Assembly: GCA_050084515.1 (NCBI GenBank)
Contig: CM114275.1
Span: 1,860,001 to 1,924,000 of the forward strand
Origin: Blasia pusilla
Lineage: Eukaryota; Marchantiophyta; Marchantiopsida; Blasiales
Direction: 5' to 3'
DNA: 64,000 nt
The notes beneath the pieces were generated by a model, which did not search any database, was not told the origin of the DNA, and saw only the letters and a list, made by a program, of their open reading frames with translations. Both the position numbers and the translations under genes were made by a program. Below, piece after piece: positions 33,598 through 47,199 of the stretch (within the stretch, counting starts at the first letter, position 1; every line of letters starts with the position of its first letter).

Positions 33598-35152
33598 TCA
33601 GCAGAAGCTCCGGCTTCTTCTTCTTCGTCGTCTTTCGATGGTTTTCATTGACATTTCTTCGGAGAGAGACGATAGCTGTGCTTCACAATGCACCCAATCG
33701 GCCACAGTTTTGAAGACCTGATGCCGCCGAGAGCGAATTTCGTTTTCGTGGCCAAGGCTTTTCAAGTTTAAGGACATCTCTTCCACCGACGTACTACTAT
33801 GTCGTAGTTGTGCGAACCCTCTGAAACAGCCAATCAGTTACTTGTAAGCAGGACCTTTGTAGCCGAAGTAGCCTTCAATCCCCTAAGGAATGCATTGAGC
33901 TACGAGCCAAACTTGAAGAATCCTGTACGAGAGTAAAAATTATCGATGAAGATAATATGATCCAAGAATACTTGAATCCAGACAGTAAACCACATGAAAC
34001 AATCCAAAGTCTAATGATAGACATAGTCCCAAAGATTGTTTGGTCTCAGAACAGATCCAGCCTCGGATGGTCTGTTAATGAGAAAGATCCGGATCTATCT
34101 TATTTGATTTGCAATACAGTCGCAAAACAAAATCCTATGACCAATTACTGCAGCACAAGTGCTCTGATGTGTACCATATTTCGCAGGTGATAACTTACAC
34201 ATAGAACGAAAAGCTCATCCTCCCTGTCTTGAAGGACGGGGAAAATTAGGGTGCGGAAGCAATTATCGAGGGGAGCAACAACCTGCCAAGATTGTATCCA
34301 GATGACCGTACGTCGCAGGAATCACACTTGGTGTAGGACAGACCCAAGATCACCACTTCAGATGCTAAAACATGCATCCATTCGAGTAAAGGAAAACCAT
34401 AAGTGAAACACACTTGCCTTTGGAGCCATCTTCATCTGGGAGGAGTGGAGCAAACAAATTTATGTGCGATCACCTGCGAGCATCCACTGCACCACCACTT
34501 ATCACTCATCGGGATCCAAAACCGAAATAAAATGTGGCTGACCCCTATGTCACCAGGTCCAGCAACATCAAGGCACAATTTACCGCACCACCGCTTCAAG
34601 TCATCTCCCTGGTCTGATAATACTCAGGCAGACTCGCTTACTTCCAGTCAATGTGATATCCCGCCGAGACCTCCAAAGTACATCTCTCCAACCGAGATAG
34701 GCGATCAGTAAATGGACTCCCCATATGATGATAGAACTGTTAGCAGTGCCACCAGATTCAGATCCAACGAGCTAGCAACCAGACACAGGTCTCATGACAG
34801 CACGCACCAAAACTCAACCAGGGGCTTACCAGTGGACTCACTCAGATCTCTCCACCAGTTGCGCTCCGCGCGCCTTCCCTTCTGCCTGCAGGTCTTCCTG
34901 TGTCGTCTACTTCGCGGCGGATTCGCAGTGGACCTCCTACTCATCGAATCATCACAATTCTACAAGATCGGCTGCCCACCTATCCAACGATTGAGGCCGA
35001 TTCATCACGACCTACTCGAGGCACCAGCTGTTGCTTATACTCACCACACGACCTCTGGACAGCATTCTTCGCCTGGCCCTACGCTCGTAGGAAATGTCCA
35101 TGGCATCATCCGGAGCTCTTAAGCACTTCGCAACATGGACTCCGGAGAACAT
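33598..35152 (-). CDS. Possible small spliced gene of unknown function
   Basis: The evidence is structural only. A first exon at 35152-35045 begins ATG (MFSGVHVAKCLRAPDD) and ends, after 36 codons, at a perfect donor GTGAGT. A terminal exon at 33820-33598 begins after acceptor CTGTTTCAG. It encodes a helical, charged segment (SVEEMSLNLKSLGHENEIR) and an Arg-rich tail (TIERRRRRRSRSFC), then TGA. A possible small middle exon (about 33914-33875) follows acceptor CTCGTACAG. Other middle exons were not resolved and the joins are not proven. I do not recognise the protein. The two ends could also belong to different genes. Confidence 0.3.
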
Positions 35153-38100
35153 TCCGACTGTAGAAATTAATTGGGCGCTGCCTGCTCCTGTGCGTCAAAC
35201 ACTCTACTTTTCGTTTCTTTTTGAGTCCCGCCCACACATTGGTCCAAAAATTGATCATCTCCATTCTGTTCTGTTGCTCACACGCCCCCGCACACCGAAC
35301 GAATCAACCGCTCCTTCTATCAACCACGACAGACTTTCCATTTCCCTTTTGACTTCCCCCAATTCCATCAATTCTCTCCACCTCTCATGAGTCATGACCA
35401 ACGAGCGTCCATTCCGCCTTCGGAGGTGACGGAAGCATCCGGGCGCACGCGTATGAAACTGTAGTCGTTTGGGAGGGCCCGCCTATCTCCCGCCCTCTCG
35501 CCTGCCCGCCCTGCCCGGGACCAGCTTCGTCCGCTGTTCGACGCCGCACTACTACCACGTGGATGGAAACTACAACTGTCGCGCGCTCCCCGCACATGGG
35601 AACTTCCACGGCGACGGCGACCACGGCCACAATCGCTTACTTCGTCAGCAGACGTAGGCGAACCAGCCGACGTACCAGTCAGTCCAGCTTTGTTTGCCCC
35701 TCCTGGTTCGTGGTTGCTGTCAATTGCCGGACGAACCAGCCTTCTTGTCCACCTTTCGCGACATCCATCCTCCGACGTCGCGCCGAAGCCAGGAGCAGCC
35801 GATCTCAGATTGTGGGCACGTGGAGCGTTCGAAGGTGTCGTGAGGGGACACCCTTGGGCTCTCCGATGCACAGCTATTTTATCCCGAAATAAATAATTAA
35901 TGCCCCTATATGGATGATCACTTTGCGGCCCTTTTAGAGGGAGAAACAAAATAAATTAGCGAACACGTGGGCATGGAAAAAAATTAGAACGTCTTTAGGG
36001 GCCGTAAATAGCACAATATATTTGAATTTTTATCTTTATTAAAATCAGATTAGTATACTGGTCAATGGCACATTAAACTATTTGTTATGTCTAAGTCACT
36101 TGTAAAAAATACCAAAAGAAGGAGTTTAGGGTTCTCAAATCCCATATTCTTTTAATAAACACAAAAAGAAAGAGTTCTCAAATCCCATACTAATATACAT
36201 GGGTAGAGAAAATGAATGAGTGGAATAGAATTTATTTTTATTAATTTCTCGCTAAAAAAATTTTAATGGATAATCCTATGTGTAAATAAGACAGAATAAT
36301 GAAATATTGATTTTTTAAAATAAATAAGTTACAATTTTGTCCTAGAAATCATATTTTATTGGAAGGAAATTAATTTTAATGGAAAAGGAGTAGATATTGT
36401 CTAAATTTTATTGAAAGATGGAATTATTAAGGGGAGTGGGATATCATTTAAATTTTAATTTAAGAGTGAAATTTTATTACTCTTCTAAGATTTAAGAAAA
36501 AATATGTATATTTAAGTTTTGAAATGAAAATATGACTATTTTTAAAGATATTCATGTTAATTCATGTTTGATATTTTGGGAGAGGAAAATGAATTTTAAT
36601 GGATTAAAGGAAATTAATTAATTAAAATTAACTAATAATTTAATTAGTGGATGTTATTTTGGTGGGAAGAATAGAAAGGAAAGAGGAGGTATTTTTTAAA
36701 CTTTCATGGAGGAATGAGGTTATTTAGGAGAGTTGGGTATTCTTTACATTTTAATTGAGGAGAAGATTATTTTAAAAGTGAAATGCTATTAGTCTCTTAA
36801 GATTTAAGAAAGTTGAAATTATATTAAAAATTTTTAATAAAAAATCACTAAATTAAGTAAAAAACCAACATCCCAAGCACGTTTTTTGTCAAGTTTTATT
36901 TCCGAAAATTCCTAATAATTTTAAAATCTTCCCATAAATATTAGTGAGCCATGTTTTTTTAGTCTTAGAGCCCCGATTTAGGTTTTTGGGAATATCTTCG
37001 ATCGATGACACCTCAAAAAATATCATATCCAAATGTCCCGATGTTTTCATAGGATCTTTGTAAATCGACCAGATTTTTTCTATATATCTGCATCCTATTT
37101 CTGAAGCAATGTTTCTAGATTATTAAGAAATGATTTTTGTGCGGAAGTATGGGCATGGTTTGCCATGCTAACTAATGAGTTCTAAACTCATCTTTTCATT
37201 TCAACGTCAAGATATTAAGATTTCTAAACAAATGAATCTTCGCTTCGTGTCTTTCATTCTATTTGGAGATACTCTTTAAATTTACAATTCAATTGTAGCT
37301 ATTCTATGTTTTTGGTTTTATTATTGAAAAATAGATGAAGTGAGACAAAATCATTTGTGAATAGACCACATAGAACTTCAACATACAAAATAAGAAATAA
37401 CCGAAACAATTGGACTACCTATTATTCCATGAAAAATATTTCAATAAAAAAACAAACATATTCCGTCTTAAATGTTTCACCCTTGTACACCCATTTCTTT
37501 CTAATGTACTCTAATTGCTCATTAGATCACATTGGTAATTTCTTACTGTTAAATTAGGGTGTGGGGAATTTTTCCATCGAACGATTGTCGGTATTTCTTA
37601 GTCATGAATAGTAAACCAGATTTTGAACCGGTTTTCAGGTATCCCATATAAAGAAACCCCACTTTTCCTACTAGTTTTTTTTACCAGTTTTGAAGGAAAC
37701 AGACATTTCTGATTCTAATTGGCTATGATTACTTGTTACCGCGAATCTCCCCGATCCTTACGTTAAATCAGGCTAGTAAGTTTTTCCATCTCATGTAAAT
37801 ACCTCTGTTATGGTCAAAACAAACAAAACCTCATGATAAATTCATTTGGACTCAAGAGGGAGAGGATAGGTCAAGTATGTCTATCTCCTCCATTCGGTTT
37901 GTCTTTTGCTACTATATTCATATATTATATACAACAAGTCCCAATTACTTTGCAATGTCCCAAGCCAATGGGCTCATGAGGTAGACTTGGACAATAGGAA
38001 ACACCACAACTAGAGCCCCTTGTTGGTAGTCATGTTTTTTTAGTTGCTATTGAGAATATATTGTTGTTGGTGAATTTAGGTTTTAGGGGGTTTCCCTTGT

Positions 38101-40553
38101 TCTTCTCTCTTTGGCCAATTGTGGCATCTAGGTCATTAGCTCTTCTAGTCTCCCCTATTTGTACTCTCAATGGGTTTTATCATTCCAACACTGTTTTTCC
38201 TTTTGTCTAGATGCAAGGATTAGGTATTGTTTTACAAATGGTCCTTCTTCGGGTAGTACACTCAACAAATCATCTAAAGACAACTCTAGATCCTCTCTTC
38301 CTAAGTTTGAACACACTCGTGAGGGTTTCTAACAATATTTTTTTCCTTTTGTCTAGATGCAAGGAGTCGATACTATTTTACAAGGGATCCTTTTTAACCT
38401 AGTACACTCAGCAAATTACCCGATGGTTTTCCCCCACATCCTCTCTTCCTAAGATTGGACTCACCCATAAGGTTTTCCCCTTTTTCCTTATGAACTTTTG
38501 GATGTCTTGTCTAATAAATTCATTGATTATTTTCCAAAGACAATGTCTCTTTTTCAAAACTCGCTTGACCCATTTATTAATTGGCTCTATATTTTGTGAC
38601 TTGTACATCCGAAACTTATTCAATGAGATCTAACAAATTTTTTATGTATATATATTAATTGGTTAAGTTTTTAATACATAATTTCTCCTACCAACATAGT
38701 TTCCCACAAAGTTTGAGAGTTATGGCAGATTTCCAATGAACTATTCATGTTCCAACTAGCGTTTCCTTTGGTTAGAAATTTTCAAAATTATTGGAAGCTT
38801 TTACAAACGAGGCTAGTATTGGCCGACCTGTTGTAAAATATATACGTATGAGAATTACATAATTTTTTACAATTTAATTAAAATTTTAAATATGACTAGG
38901 TAAATGAATGTGAGCCATATATATATTAAATATATTTTTTATTTTTAAAAAGGACATAGTACTATAATTTATGCTATTAAATTATGGAAAAGGGAAATAT
39001 GGGTAATGTTTTCTTCTTCTTTTTTACAAATTAATAAGGATATCATGTGAAAGTAAAGACTATGAAAAATCTTGGAGAATTTTCATAGTTATGAATTCTA
39101 GAGGCGTTATGGAGGATGAAATTTACATCTCATCTATTGGGAGATTGATAATATGAAAATCATATATGTGGCCATGTAATGATTAATTTAAAGAAATGTA
39201 AAGTTCTTATTTTTCGAGTTTTACTTTGGCCTAATCTATTTTGTATCTTCCAAAGATCATGTAATGAGCACTCTTAAAAGAGGGAAGGGAATAATTTATA
39301 ATAAATTGAATATTTCCTATAGAAAGCGAATGTATATCTATAGATACTTCTAGTTTTGGGAATTATTTTAAGAAAAAAACTCAAATTTTATTTATTTTGA
39401 TTTTCATTATATTTTTATTCCAATAAATGATTCTAGAAAATAACTATCAGGAATTTACCCTGATTATTTCATATTCAGATGTATATTTCTCTCACAGCTC
39501 AACCACCTGGAAGTTTTAACTCGTAAAATAATCTCTATAAAAAATTTCTTCTATTTTCATAGCCCGGTTTCCTTTTCTATTCTTTATTTCTCTTGTAAAT
39601 GATCGTTTACTTTTGTTTTTCATTATTATTCATCGAAATATCTAGGAGCTACAATTAGTAAACAGATATAAACCTAAGAGATTCACTGAATTTAGAATTA
39701 TGGGTGGAAACGAATTATCTTTAACAAAAAGATTCTTGAATAGTTTAATCTTTATTGGTAGTTGGTTGATTAAAAAAATTCTGAAAGTTTCATATATGGT
39801 TTCTGATAGGCTATGCCGGATTTATTCTATGTGTTTTATATTACATAAGACTTGGAAATCTTTGGTGGTGTCATCTTATTTTACGTTGGATGTTGTCAAT
39901 GGCTCTTAATAAATTTGTGATTGCAATTTTCAGATTATTTTCTTTTCCCCATCGATGTGATTGATAGTTTATAGACGTATGTTATTTATTGCACATGTGT
40001 GTTCATTTGATCATATAGTTTTAATCCCTATTTCTTTCCATTTGGATATGAATGATAGGCCTATTTTCAGTTAGGGCCTACGTTTACTAATGGTGTCATA
40101 TGTATTTTTCCTTTGGAGATAAATGTGTCACCTATGTTGTTTGTTGGCAGCCGTTATTACTTTTGTCCTATACTGTTTTCTTTTTGGAGAGAGATGACGC
40201 ATTTTATTTGTGTACTTATTCGAAAGCTTTTTCATTTAGTCATATGCTATTTCCTTGGTAATATTTTATCATTTTTTATATATTTTATAGATGGAGGTAA
40301 GTGATAGACCTATTTTGGTATTTATTTATATTCAGCCATCATTTATTTTTTCATATGTGGCTTGCTCTCGCGATTGGTCTACACATTTATTTATTTAGGT
40401 ATTTGGTGGAGCATTTATGTTCTTTGTTATGTATTGTTCCTATATGTGCATGTGATAGGTGGTTTTGTCTTAAAGCCTTACTATTTGTCATATGGTATAG
40501 GTTGTGGCGGACATATTTTATTGTTACATTTGCAAAGTAGAAGATTTTTCTTT
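35153..40553. other. Long intergenic region, GC-rich then strongly AT-rich
   Basis: 35390-35950 is GC- and CpG-rich with open frames on both strands but no domain. About 36000-40550 is very AT-rich without a gene. Within it, about 36360-36500 and 36590-36810 are diverged copies of each other (shared GAAATTAATTTTAATGGA-like and TCTTAAGATTTAAGAAA-like blocks). Confidence 0.45.
38195..38480 (+). repeat. Imperfect tandem duplication, about 145-bp unit
   Basis: Copies start at 38195 and 38340 with TTTTCCTTTTGTCTAGATGC and share ACACTCA-CAAAT and CCTCTCTTCCTAAG blocks. No coding sequence. Confidence 0.8.
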
Positions 40554-40874
40554 TCATGGTGGCTCCTAGACCCTTCTTTATCATGTTTTTTTATATTGAT
40601 GTTAGAATACACAATTTATTACTTCTTTCCTACCTGATTTCTATTGTACCTAGTTTATTTATTACATAGTATTTTAGTCCATTCTAAGCATACCTCATTG
40701 AATATTTTTGTCATATATCAGTTCTTCCCTATATATAGGGAAGAATTGATAAATGAGTAGGGTGGACCTACTCATTTATGTCTTTCATTTATTGAATTTT
40801 ATATTCAAAGTTTCTATTGCAGTTGTTGCACTCAACCTAATGTACATTGCATTCTACCAAGTGGGTTATCTATG
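40554..40874 (+). repeat. Left 321-bp direct repeat flanking a CACTA remnant
   Basis: Almost identical to 45292-45627. It contains a perfect 24-bp palindrome at 40722-40745 (TTCTTCCCTATA and its reverse complement) and a second hairpin with 13-bp arms (40749-40761 and 40767-40779). Similar spacing and orientation suggest either LTR-like ends of a small element with a nested insertion, or a segmental duplication. Confidence 0.9.
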
Positions 40875-41540
40875 GCTAGCTTTGGCTCCGCTCAAGGTTG
40901 TCTTTGTCCCTCATTTAGGTTGCCGACCGACCCCGGTTACTCATCTTGGACGTTCTTCTTGCAGTTCACCGTGTGTGAAGAAAGGTAAGCCCCCCAATTC
41001 GTGCTTCGCCTAGTTGCTCTGCTCATTTCATTGTCGTCTTCACGCATTCTAACACTTCTTTTGGCATGCGTTCAACATCTCTAGGTGCGGAGAGGTTCTT
41101 GTGATGGTTCACCAACACCCGAGGTGTGAAATTCCTCTCTCCCTTGTGCTTTGGATGTTTCTTTACTTATTCTTCTATTCTTCATATTGATTCATTTCTT
41201 ATTGTATAACGTTCAACTTTTTGTTGCATGAAGGAAACCGGAAAAAGCCGAAACCAGACTTGGACAATCGATTTTGGCCAAACTCCGATTAAGGTCGATC
41301 ATGTGTGTACACACACCCATAGCAGTTTTGAGCGTTTTGCAATGAACCATGTCACTACGACCTCACATTGTAGTGAGATGTCATTGAATTTGGACAATTT
41401 ACATACATAGATATGATTTCTCACACTTCCGGGTGAACGGTTATGGGTAAGAGGTGACAATAGCATTTCTGAGAAAAGGTCCTTCAATCAAAGAAACATG
41501 CTCCTAATCTTCTCCTCGAAGAAGCGAACCAGTTAATGAG

Positions 41541-41589
<49 letters not shown>

Positions 41590-42419
41590 ATGTGTGTTCA
41601 TGTTGTGTGTTGTTGGAAAATTATGTTGGGGTTGATTATGGGCATAACAAGTTGGCGATGGACATCAAGAAAGGGACAATCAACGTGGGAAGTTGCTTGC
41701 TAGAGTATTATCATAATTTGGTATTCGTCAAAAGCAAGTACATTACCTTTCTTATCAAGGATACCTGACGTGATCAAGAATACAAGATATAGGAACAAAA
41801 ATTGTGATCAGTACCATGAGACCAAGCCAAAGTTGAATCTTGCTCATCCACAACGAATTGCATCACATGATGAAAATCTGTGGCGATGAGAAAAAAAGAC
41901 TATAAGGAACTTAGGGTTAAACAAGCTTAGATGACCATGTAATGAGTGCAAAGGGATGAAATTGAGGGTTTTGCATGTCATAGAGAAACATCTCATCATG
42001 TATAATAGGTATCCTCCAGAAAGAATTTGGAGAAAAATTGATGAGTATGATTCATCAGATGATGAGTGGAGGTCAAGATCTTAAGATAGAAGTGTGCATA
42101 TGGATAGTCCTACATTAGGGATTGAATGTAATATGAGCAATACTGCGTCATGTGCGATAGACATTTCTGAAGATATAAATATTCATAGAATGATCAATGA
42201 AGTCTTTCATAAATTTGACCTAGGAAGCAGTGAGACATCCCTTAATCAGGATCAACTTCCTCCCCAAGAAGACATTGATGATAGTTTGAGATAGGAGGCG
42301 AAGATTCTGGATTAGGATATGGTCATGAAGATTGGACAACAGACTCGGTTGCATTGAGAGAAGCATGTTGCCCTTTATTCCATGGAAGAAGAAGTAGTCA
42401 ACTAGCATTCACAATGGTT
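40875..42419. other. 5' part of a degraded CACTA-like element
   Basis: No intact frame. Weak protein-like fragments around 42094-42294 could be the N-terminal part of the transposase found downstream. Confidence 0.35.
41543..41584. repeat. (TC)21 microsatellite
   Basis: An uninterrupted TC run of about 42 nt. Confidence 0.95.
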
Positions 42420-44481
42420 TTTTGAATATTTGTGAAGCTCATAACATCCCAAATATAGTTATTGACGAGTTCTTGAACTTCTTTAGCTTACAAGTCCTAC
42501 CTAATGACAACCATGTCCCTAAAAACCCTTATGCAACCAAAAAACCTTTACAAAGCTTGGATTGAATTACTTCCAGATTCACGCATGTCCAAATAGTTGT
42601 ATGTTGTTTCGAGGTGTTCACAAGGATTTGGATACATGCTCCAAAGATATAACCAAGTGGGGAAGGGTAAAGTGCCTATGAAGGTGTTATGAATAGATGC
42701 ATAGAAGTGTATGTATAGATGCAGACCCATTGCTCAACTTATGAGTCATGACATGGACATCCAAAAACAAGAGTATTGACGGATTGGTGAGGCACAGTGG
42801 GGATTCTAAGCAATAGAGAGAAATTGATCTTCAATGGCCAGAGTTTATGAATGAGCGCAGAAATTGTAGGCTTGGTTTGGCATTAGATGAGGTCAATCCA
42901 TTTAGTGATAAGAACAATGTGTGGTCTACTTGGCTAGTAGTTTTGGTCAGTTACAACCTACCCCCTTGGTTATGTACTAAAAGGTTCTTTCTCCAATTGG
43001 CTCTTATAATTCCGAGGAAGGAATCAGTGACTTCTAAAAACCTAGATACATATATATTTATATTTAGCTCCACTTGTTGAGGAGTTGCAAATACTTTGGA
43101 ACGGGTCACCGCTTTTGATGGTAGTAGTGTAGAAGGCGTTGCTAAGTTCCACCTTCGACCAATGGTTATGTGGACCATAACTGACTACCCACGTTTAGAT
43201 ATTGTCTCTGGCCAAGCCACCAAAGGTAAGTTGGGGTGTGGAGTGTGTGGACGCAATGTGGATTCATACTATTCCAAACCATTGTACAAACCAACATTTC
43301 AAGGCCATCGGCGTTACAAGGACAGAAACCATCCATATAGAATGCGCCAAGTGGCCCATCATTTTGATTGTAAAGTGGAGACCCAAGAAATACCAAGGCG
43401 ATTATCAAGTGATGAGATACTTGAGTGGGCTGAATTTAAAAGAGCGTATGACAATCAACCCAAGGCAAGGCCAAGGAGAGGTGTGCCGACCCGTATTGAT
43501 CCCTACAAGTAGACCGGAGTCTCACAATGGAGCATACTATTTGATATGCTTTATTGGAAGCTCGATTGGAAAGTAAAATCTTAATCTCCAAATAGCATCT
43601 TATTTACAAAGGCTTGCTTGATTATGTACTAGATTAAGTATTTATCCATATATTTTGTAGACTTCTTCTCGACTAATCTCTCTTTGTGTGTTGGCTTACT
43701 AATTTGGCATACCCTAGATATGATGCATTGTGAAAAGAATGTAGTTGATAATACCCTTAAGACCCTTTTTGGTTCAAAGAAGAACTTTGTACAAGTAAGG
43801 CAAGACATGGAGGTAAGAGGTATTCAACAACATCTTTGGTTGCAAGCCCATCCTAACAAAGATGGGGTTAAGTTCAAACCCACCACAGACTATGTGTTGA
43901 GTCTAGAGGAAATAAAATTCTTCAAGTGAAAGGTAGAAGCACTTAAGGTTCTGAGTGGCTATGTAGGTGCATTACAGAAGCACCTCTTACGCAAGAAATT
44001 AGGTAGCTTGAAGTCTCATGACCTGTATGTATTCATGCAATTTTGATGCCTTATTTTTTACAGGGTCTCATGAAGTGTCATGTAAGAATGATAGTAATGC
44101 GCATGTTGCGAGTATTTTGGAATCTTTGTATGAAAACTTCGAATCCTACCGATTTTGCTTCATTGAAAGAGGATGTAGCAACTACCTTGTGCCTCATGGA
44201 AGTACACTTCCCCCCATCTTTCTTGGACATCATGACTCACCTCATGGTGCACTTTGATGGAAGAGATTGACATATGTGGTCTTGTTGGTCGTCAATGGAT
44301 GTATCCGATAGAACAATACTTGGGAGTTCTAAAAGGTTATGTGCGATCAAGCTCTCGACCAGAGGGATGTATGGCTAAAGGGTATATCCTTGATAAAGCC
44401 CTAGGATTCACCAGCCCTGTAATCCTAGTTGCACCGTTGTGTACCACGGTAGTTCATCCTCTACGTACGACTCATGTATAG
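42420..44481 (+). pseudogene. CACTA/EnSpm tnp2-type transposase remnant
   Basis: Segments of a tnp2 transposase appear in order across frames, with many stops and frameshifts. These are CEAHNIPNIV (about 42435), YFQIHACPNSCMLFRG (about 42566-42615), RRNCRLGLALDEVNPF and NLPPWLCTKRFFLQLAL (42855-43010), PMVMWTITDYPRLDIVSG (43160-43215), FQGHRRYKDRNHPYRM (43297-43344), DMMHCEKNVVDN (43718-43755), PPSFLDIMTHLM (about 44215-44250), and MYPIEQYLGVLKGYVR (44299-44346, the DUF4218-like block). Homology stops near 44400-44480, before the usual C-terminal part. The transposase would cut and move a CACTA-ended element; terminal CACTA repeats were not identified. Confidence 0.85.
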
Positions 44482-44514
44482 CAAGAATTTTTCAATCACA
44501 AAAATTTGACCAAG

Positions 44515-44745
44515 TGAATCCGAAGCCCATACTTTGCTGCGGCTTTGCAATGAAGCAAAGCCTAGGCTAGGCCCTATCCGCATGTGCCTCGGAAGCATGC
44601 GAGCTTTGGAGCTCCGAATCGTGGGCGATCGTTGGCGGATATCGGCCGGGAGTTCGCCAGCGGCAAGGGATGGACGGAGTTTTTGGAGGACGCACGGATT
44701 TAGGGTAGCGGGACGGACGGATTTAGGAGGACGAACGGATGTTTA
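44515..44745 (+). repeat. Dispersed GC-rich repeat, partner of 18190-18425
   Basis: It starts CGAAGCCCATACTTTG, then AAAGCCTAGGCTAGGCCCTAT and GAGCTTTGGAGCTCCGAA, and ends in GGACGGACGGATTTAGG-type units. It lies directly after the truncated tnp2 sequence. Confidence 0.65.
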
Positions 44746-45291
44746 GGGTGCCCTAATCACGATGTTAACACGCCCAGGATAATCAATCGATCAAGCCAGG
44801 GTGCGTTTAGGGTGTTTTGCTTCAGGGTGCGTTTAGGGTGTGTCGACGCCCAGGCTGTTTGATCGATCTGGGGTTTTGCTCTTTTGCAGTGTTATGGTCG
44901 TGGATATAGTGTTTGAAGGTTGTTCCATTTTGTCGTGGATACTTGCCCGAGTACTTTCTGCGAAGATAATTCCCTTCTAGACTGTAGAGAGAGCACCGGT
45001 GGAGTTCGGGCGGTCCGATAAAGAGTCGGAGAGTTCCTGCCAAGGGAGAACTGTGGGAGCAGGATATGAATCGGCCTCTATGCTTGCAAGCGTTCCTACA
45101 CGTTTCGTCTTCGTTCACCACATGAGGGTCTCCTCCATTTTGAACCACGCTTTTGCTGGATCGCTCCGCAGTGTTTTCGTGCTCTCCTTTTCAATGTTGG
45201 GGGTCGAAGCTTAGCTCGATTGTTCTGGTTTCGGTGGCAGTGCGCTCTTAACGAAGCTTAGGTTGATTTTTCTGGTTTCGGTGGTAGTGCG
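44746..45291. other. Short intergenic stretch with small duplications
   Basis: GGGTGCGTTTAGGGTG occurs twice (about 44795-44840) and TTCTGGTTTCGGTGG plus AGTGCGCTC twice (about 45222-45294). No gene. Confidence 0.5.
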
Positions 45292-45627
45292 CTCATGGTC
45301 GCTCCTAGACCCTTCTTTATCATGTTTCTCATTTGTTGTTTCTTTATATTGGTGTTAGAATACATATTTTATTACTTCTTTCCTACCTGATTTCTATTGT
45401 ACCTAGTTTATTTATTACATAGTTTTTTAGTCCATTCTAGGCATACCTCATTGAATATTTTTGTCATATATCAGTTCTTCCCTATATATAGGGAAGAATT
45501 GATAAATGAGTAGGGTGGACCTACTCATTTATGTCTTCCATTTATTTAATTTTATATTCAAAGTTTCTATTGCAGTTGTTGCACTCAACCTAATGTACAT
45601 TGCATTCTACTAAGTGGGTTATCTATG
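45292..45627 (+). repeat. Right 336-bp direct repeat, partner of 40554-40874
   Basis: It differs from the left copy by a few substitutions and one insertion of about 15 bp near 45330. It has the same 24-bp palindrome (45475-45498). Confidence 0.9.
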
Positions 45628-46388
45628 ATCCAAACTACTACTATGAAATTTTAGCTTCAAGAGGGCTTGTATGCTTCTTTCGTGATTTTCTTCTTTTTCT
45701 TATTGATTCCATTTGAGACTTCTTCTTAGTGATGACCATTCATGCACAAGTTGGAGTGTGCATGCTTGCACAACTATTGTTCGCCTCAATTTATTTTACC
45801 ATGGCTCTATTGGTGCTATATATCGATAATAAAAATAAATAAATATATCATCACCTCTTGAATTCCAATTCATTGTTCCACAAGACTTTACTAGTGGAAG
45901 ACACGTGAGAGTCACTAGTTTTAGAATTTGGGTGGATTACAAGATAAAGGTTAATTGGTATAGCTACAACGCCTACAACGCCTCCAATTTTTTATGGATA
46001 GAGAGAAAGGAGTCAAAATTGTTAGTAGGAGAAGAAAAGAATTCAAAATCAATGGGCAAATACTCAAGATCTAGAATAGTTCCATGGCATGTCAACCATT
46101 TTCATTATCACAATCCCTTAATTTAATTCCAATAGATTGTTTAATAGCCATTTTTCATGCTTTAAGTGTATGACATGAGCAAAGAGTTGGAATCCAAAAT
46201 CTTGACTCATTAATTATTACATCCTCGACTCAAAAACCCTTCGGAGGGGAAAAGAGAGGATAGATACTAAATTATGACTTATTTCAATTTTTCTTGTAGT
46301 CTCTTCTCTTCTACTTTACATATACATATTGCTCCTCCCTTCATTCCGCAACAGGATGTTTTACTTGGTTGATCCCACATATATGATG
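45628..46388. other. AT-rich DNA, no gene seen
   Basis: No convincing frame. Its right end adjoins the protease remnant of retroelement copy C, so part may be decayed gag. Confidence 0.4.
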
Positions 46389-46725
46389 TACCACCCGCAA
46401 TACTTGACTTGGGATTGCAACCCTTGTTGTTAGGGAAGGTAGCGTGTTTAGCATTGGGGTTACGGAAAGACAACATTGAGCTTTTCCCCTTCACATAAAT
46501 ACTTCTATTGGGGCGTGTCACCCACGCAATAAATGACTCGACATGAGCTAGTTTTCATACTCCAACTAGAGTGTGTGTGAGATGGTGTGATGATACAGAG
46601 TTGTACGATTACGAGGCTAATAGAGTCATATGATGTGTTGGTAGGAAGTACGATATTTTACCACCTTGGTTTCATCCTCAATTTTGGGGAGGAGACAGTT
46701 GCGTATTGGCAATGATGATGATCAA
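46389..46725 (+). pseudogene. Protease remnant of copy C
   Basis: ILDLGLQPLLLGKVACLALG aligns with the active-site region of copy A (VLLDSEAQPLML). DLG replaces the expected D-S/T-G. Later, after frameshifts, SYDVLVGSTIFYHLGF aligns with SYDVLVGGAALYPMGF, and a TVAYW segment follows. Confidence 0.7.
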
Positions 46726-46779
46726 ATGATAGACGATATGGTTGCAAAATAATGGACAATTTTGTCCCTAGGGCAAACA

Positions 46780-47030
46780 TGGACGGACACGTATGGACAT
46801 GTCCACCAACATGAATTGTAAGAGGTAGGGCCCACACTTATAACTTGTGATGGATGGCAAGGCATGGGAAGGAGAGGCAATAAGGTGGAGGTGGAGGAAG
46901 AAAGAAACATGAAAGTGCGGAACATGGAGGTAAGTGGAGGGGGATAAGAAAAAGGAGGAGGTAGGGTTTACATTGACAAATCCTTCCATAGGACAAACAT
47001 AAGTCCACGGACACAAAAATTTTCCACATA
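46780..47030 (+). repeat. Dispersed repeat inserted in copy C
   Basis: It shares GGTGGAGG-GAAAGAAA, GGAACA-GGAGG and CTTCCATAGGACAAACATAA-like blocks with about 49970-50130. Position A has no counterpart, so it interrupts copy C between protease and methyltransferase. Confidence 0.6.
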
Positions 47031-47199
47031 CAATCTTGATGAACGGATGAGCGATTTACCTATAGGGTTTGCAAGATGTAGAGTTGATCCACAAGGTGAT
47101 GTGATGACAACATTGGCAACAGTCACGGATAGTGAGTAGCTAGTGAGGGAGTTGTTGGAAGGGAGCACCCTATGGAGGACATCTTGATAGCAGATAGTC

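Noticed and set aside
35392-35949. 185-codon minus-strand open frame in GC-rich DNA
   Set aside because: Open frames exist on both strands here because of high GC; no domain or conserved motif was seen.
44690-44840. TTTAGGG motifs as an interstitial telomere
   Set aside because: Only scattered single units occur within other repeats; there is no tandem array.
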